Assembly (NCBI RefSeq): GCF_004123905.1
Contig: NZ_MZXW01000055.1
Coordinates: 175,797-239,796, forward strand
DNA: 64,000 nt
Direction of reading: 5' to 3'
From: Bradyrhizobium betae
GTDB taxonomy: Bacteria > Pseudomonadota > Alphaproteobacteria > Rhizobiales > Xanthobacteraceae
Part shown: piece by piece, positions 16,431-25,239 of the stretch
How the letters are laid out: each line of letters begins with the position of its first letter
How positions within the stretch are numbered: position 1 is the stretch's first letter
Notes under the pieces: generated by a model
The model's database searches: none
Seen by the model: only the letters and a program-made list of their open reading frames with translations
What the model was told of the DNA's origin: nothing
Program-made: the position numbers and the translations under genes

Positions 16431-17069
16431 ATGGCAGTGAGATTCCCTTTCGCGCGCACCCTGTGCTTGGCCCTCGTTCTGGGAGCCGCCGGCGTCGCTC
16501 CGGTCCAGGCGCAGAATCTGCCGGCCCCGCCCGGCAAGGAGCAGAAGAAGCTGCCAGAGGCGCCGGCAAAACTGCCCAAGGTCGACCGCACCAAGAATCT
16601 CGATTTCCTGTTCGGCGCGCTGAAGGCCGCGCCTGACGAGGCAAGTGCCAAGCATGTCGAGGCGCGGATCTGGGCGATCTGGATCCAGACCCCGAGCGAC
16701 ACCGCATCGCTGTTGATGGCGCGGGCCAAGACCGCGGTCGACGCCAAGAAGGTCGACATCGCGATCAAGCTGCTGGATTCGGTCATCAAGCTCAGGCCCG
16801 ACTACATCGAGGCTTGGAACCGGCGCGCCACGCTCTACTACATGCAGAACGACTACGCCCGCTCGCTCGCCGACATCCAGCAAGTGCTGATCCGGGAGCC
16901 CCGCCATTTCGGCGCGCTCGCAGGGCTCGGCATGATCATGCAGGAGGTCGGTGACGAGAAGCGTGCGCTGGAGGCCTACCGCAAGGCGCTCGCCGTCAAT
17001 CCGTACCTCGAGAAGATCCCCGACCAGGTCAAGTCGCTGACCGAGAAGGTCGAAGGACGCGACATCTAG
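16431..17069 (+). CDS. Exported tetratricopeptide repeat protein
   Basis: A 212-residue protein with a signal peptide (cleavage near VQA-QNL), a proline/lysine-rich linker, and about three TPR units from residue ~50: AIKLLDSVIKLRPDYIEAWNRRATLYYMQNDYARSLADIQQVLIREPRHFGALAGLG and KRALEAYRKALAVNPYL are typical. Such periplasmic TPR proteins are scaffolds; the partner is unknown. Confidence 0.9.
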   Translation: MAVRFPFARTLCLALVLGAAGVAPVQAQNLPAPPGKEQKKLPEAPAKLPKVDRTKNLDFLFGALKAAPDEASAKHVEARIWAIWIQTPSDTASLLMARAKTAVDAKKVDIAIKLLDSVIKLRPDYIEAWNRRATLYYMQNDYARSLADIQQVLIREPRHFGALAGLGMIMQEVGDEKRALEAYRKALAVNPYLEKIPDQVKSLTEKVEGRDI

Positions 17070-17195
17070 CCTCTAACTCGATCATTTTTCGAGCGGTTGC
17101 GGCGCGCCGTGATTAACCACGATCGCATGCGTCGCACTGCCGGGGGGTATTGCCGGCGCTGCCACAGGCCTACCTGCAGTGCAGGAGCAAAAGCC

Positions 17196-17456
17196 ATGAA
17201 GCGTTTGATCTTTGCAGGGGTGCTGCTGCTCGCGTCGGGAACGGTGAGTCTCGCCGACGGGCTGTTCTGGGTGGTCGGCAACCGCGCCACCGGCAAATGC
17301 AACATCGTGACCAGCAATCCGGTCATCGACGGTGACATCTGGTTCGGCGATGGTCCCTACAAGTCCAAGGCCGATGCCAAGCTTGCCCGCTCGACCATCC
17401 GCGCCTGTCCTGCGCCGACCCCCGACGAGGAAAAGGCCGAGGACAGCTCGAACTAG
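17196..17456 (+). CDS. Small exported hypothetical protein, 86 aa
   Basis: A signal peptide (MKRLIFAGVLLLASGTVSLA) precedes a mature domain beginning DGLFWVVGNRATGKCNIVTSNP with two cysteines and an acidic tail. An AGGAG site 8 bases upstream supports ATG at 17196 over longer frames. Homologous small proteins are common in Bradyrhizobium; function unknown. Confidence 0.8.
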   Translation: MKRLIFAGVLLLASGTVSLADGLFWVVGNRATGKCNIVTSNPVIDGDIWFGDGPYKSKADAKLARSTIRACPAPTPDEEKAEDSSN

Positions 17457-17468
17457 GTCGATAACGAT

Positions 17469-17651
17469 CTAGTGCAGAACGCTGCCACCACGCTCAGTGA
17501 GGCCATGATCGGCCGCCGCGGCGTAGGCTTTTGCGAGCTCGGTCTCGAGATGCTCGTTGATCAGGAGCAGTGCGCGAACTGCGCCGCGCAGGTCGCCGTT
17601 GCAGCTCGCCACGATCTCGTCGATCGCAGTGTCGTTGGGTCTGAAGCTCAT
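17469..17651 (-). CDS. Conserved hypothetical protein, 60 aa
   Basis: Begins MSFRPNDTAIDEIVASCNGDLRGA and is predicted to be helical and cytoplasmic. The start at 17651 follows a GGAG site at 7 bases; upstream in-frame ATGs overlap that site. Small proteins with this opening are frequent in Bradyrhizobium. No domain recognised. Confidence 0.7.
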   Translation of the reverse strand: MSFRPNDTAIDEIVASCNGDLRGAVRALLLINEHLETELAKAYAAAADHGLTERGGSVLH

Positions 17652-17980
17652 CGACATTCTCCGGTTCAAATCAGGACAAATCCTGCCGGCCTTTCCCGCA
17701 TCCCCTGGGGTTGCGGGCAGGAACGGCGCCCACCCGCGTCTAAAAGGCGGAACCGACCGTGGCGATTATAAGGAAGCCGCGATGACGACTGCATGAAGCT
17801 GGTCCGAGGCTTGTATGTCATCGACGGGATGCGTTGATTTCATTGAGGTTTCTAGTTCGGCAATTATGCACATATCCACAGCCCCTCATTTCCGGTGGTA
17901 ATGCTCGGGCCGGCGGAGCGAAACTGCCCGCCTGCCAAATTCGTAGCTGCGATGTGCCCTGGATTTCCCGGACTCTCTCC

Positions 17981-18937
17981 ATGATCGTGATCTCAGTCGT
18001 GACGGCGCTGGTTCTGCTGGCGCTGGCCACGCAGGCCGGAATCGTCGCCGTGCAACGCGCCTATCCTCCTCAGGGCCGGATGATCGCGGTGGAAGGCGCG
18101 AGCCTTCACGTCGTCGAGATCGGTCCGCGCGATGCGGGCCTGCCGATCGTGATGTTGCATGGCGCGAGCTCCAATCTCGAAGCGATGCGGCGCCCGCTCG
18201 GCGACCTCCTCGCCCAAAACCATCGCGTCATCCTGATCGATCGTCCCGGCCATGGCTGGAGCACGCGCGCGCGGAGAAAGGATTCCACCCCCGAGATCCA
18301 GGCGCGAATGATCGACGAGGCGCTTCACAAGCTCGGGATCGAGCGCGCGGTCTTCGTTGTTCATTCCTGGAGCGGCGCGCTCGGCGCGCGGATTACGCTG
18401 GATCATCCCGGCCGCGTCGCCGGCCTCGTGATGCTGGCGCCGGTCACCCATCCCTGGCGCGGCGGCGTCGGCCGTTACAACGAGATCATCGCGACGCCCG
18501 TGATCGGCCCGCTGCTCGCCTACACCATCACGCTGCCACTCGGGTACTTCGTTGCCGAGTCCGGCGCACGCAACGTTTTCCTGCCGCAGACCATGCCGGA
18601 TGGTTTCATGCAGGACTCCGCGACGCCGCTCTTGCTGCGCCCGCGCGAGTTCATCGCCAATGCCTATGATCTGGTGACGCTGAAGGACGCGGTGACCGAG
18701 CAGGTCGGGCGCTATGGCGAGATCAAGGCGCCGGTCACGATCATCGCCGGCGAGCCCGACAAGACGGTGAAGACCAACATCCACGCACGCCCGTTCGCCG
18801 CGACGGTGCCGAATGCAAAGCTGATCGTGCTGCCCGATCTCGGCCACATGGTGCAGAACGCGGTGCCGGATTTGGTCAAGACGGAGATCGAGACGATGAT
18901 CGATGAGATCGTCCCAGCGCAGGCGGCCGCCGACTAG
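17981..18937 (+). CDS. Membrane-anchored alpha/beta hydrolase
   Basis: A 318-residue protein with an N-terminal membrane helix (MIVISVVTALVLLALATQAGIV) and an alpha/beta hydrolase domain: MLHGASSNLEA, the nucleophile elbow VVHSWSGALG (Ser in HSWSG), an acid in GEPDKTV and a His in DLGHMVQN. It resembles the haloperoxidase/lipase-like hydrolases that sit on the periplasmic side of the membrane. An upstream extension to 17834 reads poorly and is not included. Confidence 0.88.
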   Translation: MIVISVVTALVLLALATQAGIVAVQRAYPPQGRMIAVEGASLHVVEIGPRDAGLPIVMLHGASSNLEAMRRPLGDLLAQNHRVILIDRPGHGWSTRARRKDSTPEIQARMIDEALHKLGIERAVFVVHSWSGALGARITLDHPGRVAGLVMLAPVTHPWRGGVGRYNEIIATPVIGPLLAYTITLPLGYFVAESGARNVFLPQTMPDGFMQDSATPLLLRPREFIANAYDLVTLKDAVTEQVGRYGEIKAPVTIIAGEPDKTVKTNIHARPFAATVPNAKLIVLPDLGHMVQNAVPDLVKTEIETMIDEIVPAQAAAD

Positions 18938-18988
18938 AGCGTTCTCGAGCGAAGTGGATACCGGTTCGCGTGAAGAAAACGCGTCAAA
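18938..18988. repeat. Dispersed intergenic repeat (gagcgttctcgagcgaagtgg type)
   Basis: This 51-base stretch directly follows the hydrolase stop and contains gcgttctc...gaaaacgc arms. Its wording is that of a common Bradyrhizobium intergenic element (from general knowledge; no second copy of this part is in the window). It adjoins the terminator below. Confidence 0.5.
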
Positions 18989-18990
18989 GC

Positions 18991-19039
18991 AAAAAAAGCT
19001 ACAGCTTCGGTTCTGATTCGATCAAACCGAAGCTGTAGC
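18991..19039 (-). terminator. Rho-independent terminator of the cytochrome c gene
   Basis: A perfect 15-base stem (GCTACAGCTTCGGTT 18998-19012 with 19025-19039) and a 12-base loop is followed on the minus strand by seven U (18997-18991). It lies 17 bases past the cytochrome c stop. Confidence 0.85.
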
Positions 19040-19056
19040 GGCCGCCCTTCACGCGC

Positions 19057-19452
19057 TTACTGCTTGATCTTCCCGTCCTTGTCGAACTGGGAGACGTAGG
19101 TCCAGAGATTGTTGATCTCGGTCTCGTTCTTGATGCCGGCGAAGGCCATCTTGGTGCCGGGGATCTTGGCCTTGGGGTCCTTGATGTATTCCTTGAACGT
19201 GGCTTCGTCCCAGGTGATGCCGGAGTTCTTGTTTGCGTCGGAATAATTGTAGTCCGGCGCGGTGCCGGACTTGCGGCCGTTGAGGCCGTTGAGCTCGGGG
19301 CCGACCTTGTTCTTGGCGCCTTCGCCGATCGCGTGGCAGGCCAGGCATTTGTTGAACGACGATTTGCCGGCCGCGGCATCCTGCGCCATCGCGGCGGATG
19401 CTGTGGCAGTGACGGTGAGGATCATCAGCGCGCCAAAAGTCAGTTTTTTCAT
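19057..19452 (-). CDS. Periplasmic class I cytochrome c
   Basis: A 131-residue protein with a signal peptide (cleavage near AMA-QDA), one heme-binding motif CLACH (residues ~36-40), and GTKMAFAGIKNETEINNLWTYV, which carries the sixth ligand methionine. Length and the PELNGLNGRKSG segment fit the soluble cytochrome c2/c550 group that shuttles electrons between the bc1 complex and terminal acceptors. It is divergent from glcD. A strong terminator follows it. Confidence 0.93.
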   Translation of the reverse strand: MKKLTFGALMILTVTATASAAMAQDAAAGKSSFNKCLACHAIGEGAKNKVGPELNGLNGRKSGTAPDYNYSDANKNSGITWDEATFKEYIKDPKAKIPGTKMAFAGIKNETEINNLWTYVSQFDKDGKIKQ

Positions 19453-19719
19453 AGGTTGCTCTTCGTCTCTTCCCTGGTGGGTCTAGCCTGGTCAGTCTCT
19501 TGCCTGGTCGGCGATCTCCGGACCTGCCGGTTTTGGCAGGCCCGCTTGGCTTGGACAAGCCACGAAACCATGACAGGTTTCATGATTTCCTACTTGTCCC
19601 AGAGCGAACTCGCGCGAGATCGTCGATCCGACTTTCGGATGCCCTACCCAAACCACCGCGGACGTGGTTGATTTGCCGCGACAAATTTGATCGTGGGCTG
19701 CGAGTCGGAGGGATATGTC

Positions 19720-21213
19720 ATGGCCATCATGATGCCTGCGAGCGACCAGGCGGTGCTTGCGCGCCGCGCTGACATCATTGCTGCGTTGCGCGCAATCGTG
19801 CCCAACGAAGGCGTGATCGATACGCCTGCCGAGATGCGCGCCTATGAATCCGACGGGCTGACGGCCTACCGGCAGCCGCCGATGGTCGTGGTGCTACCCG
19901 ACACGACCGAGCAGGTCTCGCTCGTCCTGAAATATTGTGCCGCTCACAGCATCAAGGTGGTGCCACGCGGCTCCGGCACATCGCTGTCAGGCGGTGCGCT
20001 GCCGCTGGAAGACGGCGTGCTGCTTGGCCTCGGCAAGTTCAAACGCATCCGCGAGATCGACTTCGACAACCGCGTCGTCGTCACCGAGCCCGGCGTCACC
20101 AATCTGGCCATCAGCCAGGCGGTCGCCCCTGCAGGCTTCTACTACGCGCCCGATCCGTCCTCGCAGATCGCCTGCTCGATCGGCGGCAATGTCGCGGAAA
20201 ATTCCGGCGGCGTGCATTGCCTCAAATACGGCATGACCACCAACAACGTGCTCGGTTGCGAGATCGTGCTGATGAGCGGCGAGATTTTGCGCATCGGCGG
20301 CAAGTCGGCGGAGAACAGCGGCTACGATTTGATGGGCGTCATCACCGGCTCGGAAGGTCTGCTCGGCGTCATCACCGAGATCACGGTGCGCATCCTGCAA
20401 AAGCCGGAAACGGCGCGCGCGCTGATGGTCGGCTTCGCGGAGGTCGAGGCAGCCGGTGAGTGCGTGGCGCGCATCATCGGCGCCGGCATCATCCCCGGCG
20501 GCATGGAGATGATGGACAAGCCGGCGATCCATGCCGCGGAGGCCTTCGTTCACGCCGGCTATCCGCTCGATGTCGAAGCGCTGCTCATCATCGAACTCGA
20601 TGGTCCCAAGATCGAGGTCGACGAGCTGATCACGCGCGTCGAGACCATCGCGAATGCTTGCGGCTCGACCACCTGCCAGATCTCGACCTCGGAGACCGAG
20701 CGCAACCTGTTCTGGGCGGGCCGCAAGGCCGCGTTCCCCGCCGTCGGCCGTATCTCGCCCGACTATCTCTGCATGGACGGCACCATCCCGCGCGGCGCGT
20801 TGCCGAAGGCGCTGGCGCGGATTCGCGAGCTCTCGGAAAAATACCAGCTCGGCTGCGCCAACGTGTTCCACGCCGGCGACGGCAATCTGCATCCGCTGAT
20901 CCTCTACGATGCCAACAAGCCCGGCGAGATCGAGCGCGCCGAAGCCTTCGGCGCCGACATCCTGCGGGCCTGCGTCGAGTTCGGCGGTGTGCTCACCGGC
21001 GAGCACGGCGTCGGCATCGAGAAGCGCGACCTGATGCCGGAGATGTTTTCGGAGATCGACCTCAATCAGCAGCAGCGCCTGAAATGCGCCTTCGACGCGC
21101 AGGGCCTGCTCAACCCGGGAAAGGTGTTTCCGACCCTGCACCGCTGCGCCGAGCTCGGCCGCATGCATGTGCACGCGGGGAAAGTGGCGTTCCCGGATAT
21201 TCCGCGATTCTAG
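19720..21213 (+). CDS. glcD: Glycolate oxidase subunit GlcD (FAD-linked oxidase)
   Basis: A 497-residue flavoprotein. The PCMH-type FAD domain reads VVPRGSGTSLSGGALP, YYAPDPSSQIACSIGGNVAENSGG and ENSGYDLMGVITGSEGLLGVITE; the C-terminal oxidase domain has NVFHAGDGNLHPL and GVLTGEHGVGIEKRDLM. This is the catalytic subunit oxidising glycolate (and D-lactate) to the 2-oxo acid. The start at 19720 has a GGAGGG site. glcE and glcF lie downstream but are separated from it by an antisense gene at 21267-21602. Confidence 0.95.
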   Translation: MAIMMPASDQAVLARRADIIAALRAIVPNEGVIDTPAEMRAYESDGLTAYRQPPMVVVLPDTTEQVSLVLKYCAAHSIKVVPRGSGTSLSGGALPLEDGVLLGLGKFKRIREIDFDNRVVVTEPGVTNLAISQAVAPAGFYYAPDPSSQIACSIGGNVAENSGGVHCLKYGMTTNNVLGCEIVLMSGEILRIGGKSAENSGYDLMGVITGSEGLLGVITEITVRILQKPETARALMVGFAEVEAAGECVARIIGAGIIPGGMEMMDKPAIHAAEAFVHAGYPLDVEALLIIELDGPKIEVDELITRVETIANACGSTTCQISTSETERNLFWAGRKAAFPAVGRISPDYLCMDGTIPRGALPKALARIRELSEKYQLGCANVFHAGDGNLHPLILYDANKPGEIERAEAFGADILRACVEFGGVLTGEHGVGIEKRDLMPEMFSEIDLNQQQRLKCAFDAQGLLNPGKVFPTLHRCAELGRMHVHAGKVAFPDIPRF

Positions 21214-21266
21214 GGCTGGCTGGGGAGGGAAGGGCTCGCTAGGCGAGCGCTTCCCTCCAGGAACCG

Positions 21267-21602
21267 TTACAGCAGCCCGTATTGCGCCCGCTCGCGCTTG
21301 GCCAGCAGCGGCAGGGCTTCGCCGGCGATACAGGTCTTGAAATGCGTGCTCTCCTGATGCGCCTTGAACGCGGCCTCGTCACGGAACAGCTCGTAGAACA
21401 GGAACTGGGCCGGATTGTCCCTGGCGCGCGAGATCAGGAACAGCTTGACGCCGTCCTCGCGCTGCGCCTCCGGCAGGAAGCGGTCGAGGATCGCCGCGAC
21501 CTTGTCGGCCTCGCCGGGCTTGGCCTCCCATTGCGCGACGACGAGCAGGCCGCCGCCGTCCACGGCGTCGCTGAGAGATTTCTGCGTGGCATAGTGGTTC
21601 AT
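21267..21602 (-). CDS. Antibiotic biosynthesis monooxygenase family (putative quinol monooxygenase)
   Basis: A 111-residue ABM-domain protein: LLVVAQWEAKPGEADKVAAIL, followed by FLISRARDNPAQFLFYELFRDEAAFKAHQESTHFKT. Related small ferredoxin-fold proteins (YgiN, LsrG type) oxidise quinols or remove signal molecules. The start at 21602 is preferred because GGAG lies 9 bases upstream. It is oriented against glcD and glcE and sits inside the glc locus. Confidence 0.88.
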   Translation of the reverse strand: MNHYATQKSLSDAVDGGGLLVVAQWEAKPGEADKVAAILDRFLPEAQREDGVKLFLISRARDNPAQFLFYELFRDEAAFKAHQESTHFKTCIAGEALPLLAKRERAQYGLL

Positions 21603-21821
21603 GATGTCCGTCTCCATCGGTTGGTTCGATCGCGATCGGCGCAACCTTGTAGCGACGGCTTGCCGGCTTTGGTTCGCCGGTGGTCGAAGTGTCGATGTCG
21701 TGAACGTTTCGATTAAGATCGAAGCGTCGATGTGGCCCTTGGCGGATCCTCAACGCGCCGGTGGTCGCCGGCGTCACGCCGCATTTGATTTTGGTGGCGA
21801 ATTTCGCTACCGGCTTTTCCC

Positions 21822-23060
21822 GTGGATACGCTCAGGGTCAGAGACGCCAAAGACGTCGAAGAGGTGGTGCGGGCGGCGATTGCCAATGAGCAGCCGCTAG
21901 AGATCATCGGTCATGGCAGCAAGCGCAGCATTGGCCACACGATGGCGACCAACGCCGTCCTCGACGTCTCCGCACTCAATGCTGTCACCTCCTACGAACC
22001 CAATGAATTGATCGTCACGCTCCAGGCCGGCGCGCCGCTGGCCGACGTGCTGTCGCTGATCGATGCCAAGAACCAGCAATTCGCCTTCGAGCCGATGAAC
22101 ACGGCGCCGCTGCTCGGCACGCCGCCGCTCGGCACCATCGGCGGCATGATCGCGGCCGGGCTCGCCGGCCCGCGGCGGATCAAGGCGGGCGGGGCACGCG
22201 ACCACCTGCTCGGGGCGCACGCCGTCTCGGGCTTTGGCGACAGTTTCAAGACCGGCGGCAAGGTGGTGAAGAACGTCACCGGCTACGACCTCTGCAAGTT
22301 GCTGGCGGGGTCCTGGGGCACGCTGTCGGTCATGACCGAGGTCACGCTCAAGGTGATGCCGAAGCCCGAAGCCGAACTGACGCTGCTGCTGCGCGGGTTA
22401 GATGATGCTGCCGCCAACAAGGCGATGACCGCGGCGCTCGGCTCGGCCTACGATGTCTCCGCCGCCGCGCATCTGCCGTATCAGGCGTTCCGGGCCAAGA
22501 CCGACGGGCTTGGCGATATCGCCGGCCAAAGCGAGGCGCTGACCGTGCTGCGGCTCGAGGGCATTACGGCCTCGGCCGCGCATCGCGCCGGCTCGCTCCG
22601 CGAATTGCTGGCGCCATTCGGAACCGCGACGCTGATCGAGGATGCGGCGTCTGCCGCGCTGTGGGCCACCATCCGCGACGTGCTGCCCTTCGCGGCGAGC
22701 GGCGCGCTCGGCGCCTGGCCGGTCTGGCGGATCGTTTGCCCGCCGGCGTCGGGCGCGGCGCTCGGCACGCAATTGGCGCGGGAGACCGGCGGCGACGTGA
22801 TCTACGATTGGGGCGGTGGCCTGATCTGGGCGGCGCTGCCACCGAAGGGCGACGGACATGCGTCCGCCGTACGCCAGCATGCCAACGCTGTCGGCGGACA
22901 CGCCACGCTGATCCGGGCGGCCGAGGACGTCAGGCGCACGGTCGACGTGTTCCATCCACAGGCGCCGGGCATTGCCGCGTTGAGCGAACGCGTGCGCACC
23001 AGTTTCGATCCGAAGAGTATTCTCAACCGGGGCCGGCTGACGCGGGGCACTGCGGCATGA
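21822..23060 (+). CDS. glcE: Glycolate oxidase subunit GlcE (FAD-binding)
   Basis: A 412-residue FAD-binding subunit with only the PCMH domain pattern: IIGHGSKRSIGH, APLLGTPPLGTIGGMIAAGLAGPRRIKAG and GGKVVKNVTGYDLCKLLAGSWGTLSVMTEVTLKV. It completes the GlcD-GlcE-GlcF membrane-bound complex. The start is GTG at 21822 (GTG GAT ACG). The stop overlaps glcF by four bases (ATGA), so the two are translationally coupled. Confidence 0.94.
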   Translation: MDTLRVRDAKDVEEVVRAAIANEQPLEIIGHGSKRSIGHTMATNAVLDVSALNAVTSYEPNELIVTLQAGAPLADVLSLIDAKNQQFAFEPMNTAPLLGTPPLGTIGGMIAAGLAGPRRIKAGGARDHLLGAHAVSGFGDSFKTGGKVVKNVTGYDLCKLLAGSWGTLSVMTEVTLKVMPKPEAELTLLLRGLDDAAANKAMTAALGSAYDVSAAAHLPYQAFRAKTDGLGDIAGQSEALTVLRLEGITASAAHRAGSLRELLAPFGTATLIEDAASAALWATIRDVLPFAASGALGAWPVWRIVCPPASGAALGTQLARETGGDVIYDWGGGLIWAALPPKGDGHASAVRQHANAVGGHATLIRAAEDVRRTVDVFHPQAPGIAALSERVRTSFDPKSILNRGRLTRGTAA

Positions 23061-24379
23061 AGACCGAATTCTCACTGGCGCAGCTCGCCGACCCCGATAT
23101 CGCGCAAGCCGACAAGATCCTGCGCGCCTGCGTCCATTGCGGCTTCTGCACTGCAACCTGCCCGACCTATGTCCTGCTCGGCGACGAGCTCGATAGCCCG
23201 CGCGGCCGCATCTATCTGATCAAGGAGATGCTGGAGAAGGACCAGACCCCGACCGCGGAGGTGGTCAAGCATATCGACCGCTGCCTGTCGTGCCTGTCCT
23301 GCATGACGACCTGCCCCTCCGGGGTGAACTACATGCACCTCGTCGACCAGGCCCGGGTCAGGATCGAGCAGCGCTATCAGCGGCCGCTGACCGAGCGCCT
23401 GCTGCGCCAGTTGCTGGCCTACGTGCTCCCCGATCCGCAGCGCTTCCGCATCAGCATGCGGCTGGCGCGGCTGGCGCGGCCCTTCGCCGTCTTCCTGCCG
23501 ACGCCGCGGCCCTCGGCGACGCCCGGCCTGATCCAGCGCCTCAAGGCGATGCTGGCGCTGGCGCCGAACCGGCTGCCGCCGCCCGGTGCCCTCCCGGGCA
23601 GCGTGTTCGCGGCGCGCGGCAAGAAGCGCGGCCGGGTCGCGCTGCTCCAGGGCTGCGCCCAGCAGGTGCTGGCGCCGCGCATCAACCAGGCCGCCATCAG
23701 CCTTCTCACCCGCCACGGCATCGAGGTTGTCCTGGTCAGGGACGAGCAATGCTGCGGCGCGCTGACCCATCACCTCGGCAACGACCAGGATGCGCTGGCG
23801 CGGGCCCGTGCCAATGTCACGGCGTGGCAGAAGGAGGCGGCGGGCGAGGGGCTCGACGCGATCCTGGTGACGGCGTCCGGATGCGGCACCGTGATCAAGG
23901 ACTACGGCTATCTGCTGCGCGAGGACGCCGCGTTCGCAGATGATGCTGCAATGGTCTCCGCGCTCGCCAAGGACATCACCGAATATGTCGCCGGTCTCGG
24001 ATTGGAGCAGGTCGCACGGCAAGACAACATCGTCGTCGCCTATCACTCCGCGTGTTCGTTGCAGCACGGACAGAAAATCACGGGCCTTCCGAAAGAATTG
24101 CTTTCCAAGAATGGATTCGTGGTGAAAGATGTCCCGGAGAGCCATTTGTGTTGCGGTTCGGCGGGGACCTACAACATTCTCCAGCCCGAGCTTGCGGGCC
24201 GGTTGCGCGATCGCAAGGTCGCCAACATCGCGAGCGTCAAGCCGGACATGATTGCCGCGGGCAATATCGGCTGCATGGTGCAGATTGCCAGTGGCACGTC
24301 AGTTCCGGTCGTACACACGATTGAGCTTCTCGATTGGGCTACGGGCGGGTCGCGGCCGGCATTGAGTGCCTCGAGCTGA
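23057..24379 (+). CDS. glcF: Glycolate oxidase iron-sulfur subunit GlcF
   Basis: A 440-residue protein with two 4Fe-4S motifs (CVHCGFCTATCPTY and CLSCLSCMTTCPSGVNY) and two CCG domains (EQCCGALTHHLG and SHLCCGSAGTYN). It passes electrons from GlcD/GlcE to the quinone pool. The ATG at 23057 overlaps the glcE stop. A far longer open frame upstream is a shadow of glcE and is not used. Confidence 0.96.
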   Translation: MKTEFSLAQLADPDIAQADKILRACVHCGFCTATCPTYVLLGDELDSPRGRIYLIKEMLEKDQTPTAEVVKHIDRCLSCLSCMTTCPSGVNYMHLVDQARVRIEQRYQRPLTERLLRQLLAYVLPDPQRFRISMRLARLARPFAVFLPTPRPSATPGLIQRLKAMLALAPNRLPPPGALPGSVFAARGKKRGRVALLQGCAQQVLAPRINQAAISLLTRHGIEVVLVRDEQCCGALTHHLGNDQDALARARANVTAWQKEAAGEGLDAILVTASGCGTVIKDYGYLLREDAAFADDAAMVSALAKDITEYVAGLGLEQVARQDNIVVAYHSACSLQHGQKITGLPKELLSKNGFVVKDVPESHLCCGSAGTYNILQPELAGRLRDRKVANIASVKPDMIAAGNIGCMVQIASGTSVPVVHTIELLDWATGGSRPALSASS

Positions 24380-24448
24380 GTCTTCGTCCGGAGGTGACGG
24401 CTGAAGACGCCCGATCGACCATTGTTTGGCGGCAACAGGAGGACCACG

Positions 24449-24823
24449 ATGGCGAAAGCGAAGAAGAAGAAAAGCAAGAAGGCCAAAAAGGCCAAGAAGG
24501 TCGTAGCGGCAAAGAAGACCGCCAAGAAGGCAGCCAAAAAATCCGCGAAGAAGTCTGCTAAAAAATCGAAGAAGGCCGCCCCGAAGAAGGCTGCGAAGAA
24601 GTCAGCCAAAAAGGTCGCGGCCAAGAAGGCTGTTAAGCAGGCTGCACCGAAGAAGGCCGCCAAGAAGGCTGTGAAGAAAGCGGCACCGAAGAAGGCGAAG
24701 GCAGCTCCCGCGCCGAAGCCGTCAGCGCCGGTGGCAGCTCCGGCTCCCGAGCCTGTCGCCGAGACCAGCTGGGCGATGCCTTCGTCTTCTGCGGAACCGA
24801 CGCCGGCGGACGGGCAAGGCTAA
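24449..24823 (+). CDS. Histone H1-like lysine/alanine-rich protein
   Basis: A 124-residue extremely basic protein. Residues 1-90 are repeats of AAKKSAKK/AAPKKAAKK type, like eukaryotic H1 tails and bacterial Hc1/AlgP-like proteins; the last 35 residues are proline-, alanine- and serine-rich and uncharged or acidic. A DNA- or RNA-binding, chromosome-organising role is likely by analogy. AGGAGG lies ideally before ATG 24449, and a strong terminator follows, so it is monocistronic. Repeat number probably varies between strains. Confidence 0.85.
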   Translation: MAKAKKKKSKKAKKAKKVVAAKKTAKKAAKKSAKKSAKKSKKAAPKKAAKKSAKKVAAKKAVKQAAPKKAAKKAVKKAAPKKAKAAPAPKPSAPVAAPAPEPVAETSWAMPSSSAEPTPADGQG

Positions 24824-24881
24824 GCCAAGCTCAGGCCAGAGATCGGGTCCAATCCGACGCTGACGATCGACAAACAGCACC

Positions 24882-24911
24882 AGGCCGCAGCGGAGACGCT
24901 GCGGCCTTTTT
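24882..24911 (+). terminator. Rho-independent terminator of the H1-like gene
   Basis: AGGCCGCAGCG (24882-24892) pairs perfectly with CGCTGCGGCCT (24897-24907) around a GAGA loop, followed by T residues. It is 58 bases after the stop codon. Confidence 0.85.
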
Positions 24912-25239
24912 GCATCGCCGCAGGGCTCCCCGTCAGTTGCCGGTTTTCGCGCCAGCCTGATTCGTAGCGCGCCTGCCACTCAACGCCGGGCCTACGTAGT
25001 AACCCGGGCCTCGCTGTGCACGTTGGAGTGAAAATAATGTGATCGAGAAGCCACACAGGCTGACAACCTTTCGTGGAATCGTCAGAACGCCTAAAAAGTC
25101 GGCAGATGCCCGCGTTTTTTGCTTCACGGTTTACATCCCCCAATCCAAATTGCCGCAGTAACGAAATTGCAATCAGGTCGCGCACCCCGGGGGGCTTCCG
25201 GGAATCCGACTGGGGTTAGAACTGGTGATGGGGATCGAA
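24912..25239. other. Leader region of the TorF-type outer-membrane gene
   Basis: About 330 bases without a gene. Part is AT-richer than the surroundings (gtgaaaataatgtgatcgag near 25028). It presumably contains the promoter and a long 5' untranslated leader of the outer-membrane protein gene; I see no clear riboswitch or operator. Confidence 0.4.

Noticed and set aside
22661..23056. Upstream extension of the glcF frame
   Set aside because: The extension lies inside glcE and reads as arginine-rich shadow; glcF starts at the overlapping ATG at 23057.
25225..25239. Longer start (MMGIEMKK) for the TorF-type protein
   Set aside because: The signal peptide is normal from MKKVALL at 25240; the five extra residues would spoil its basic N-region.
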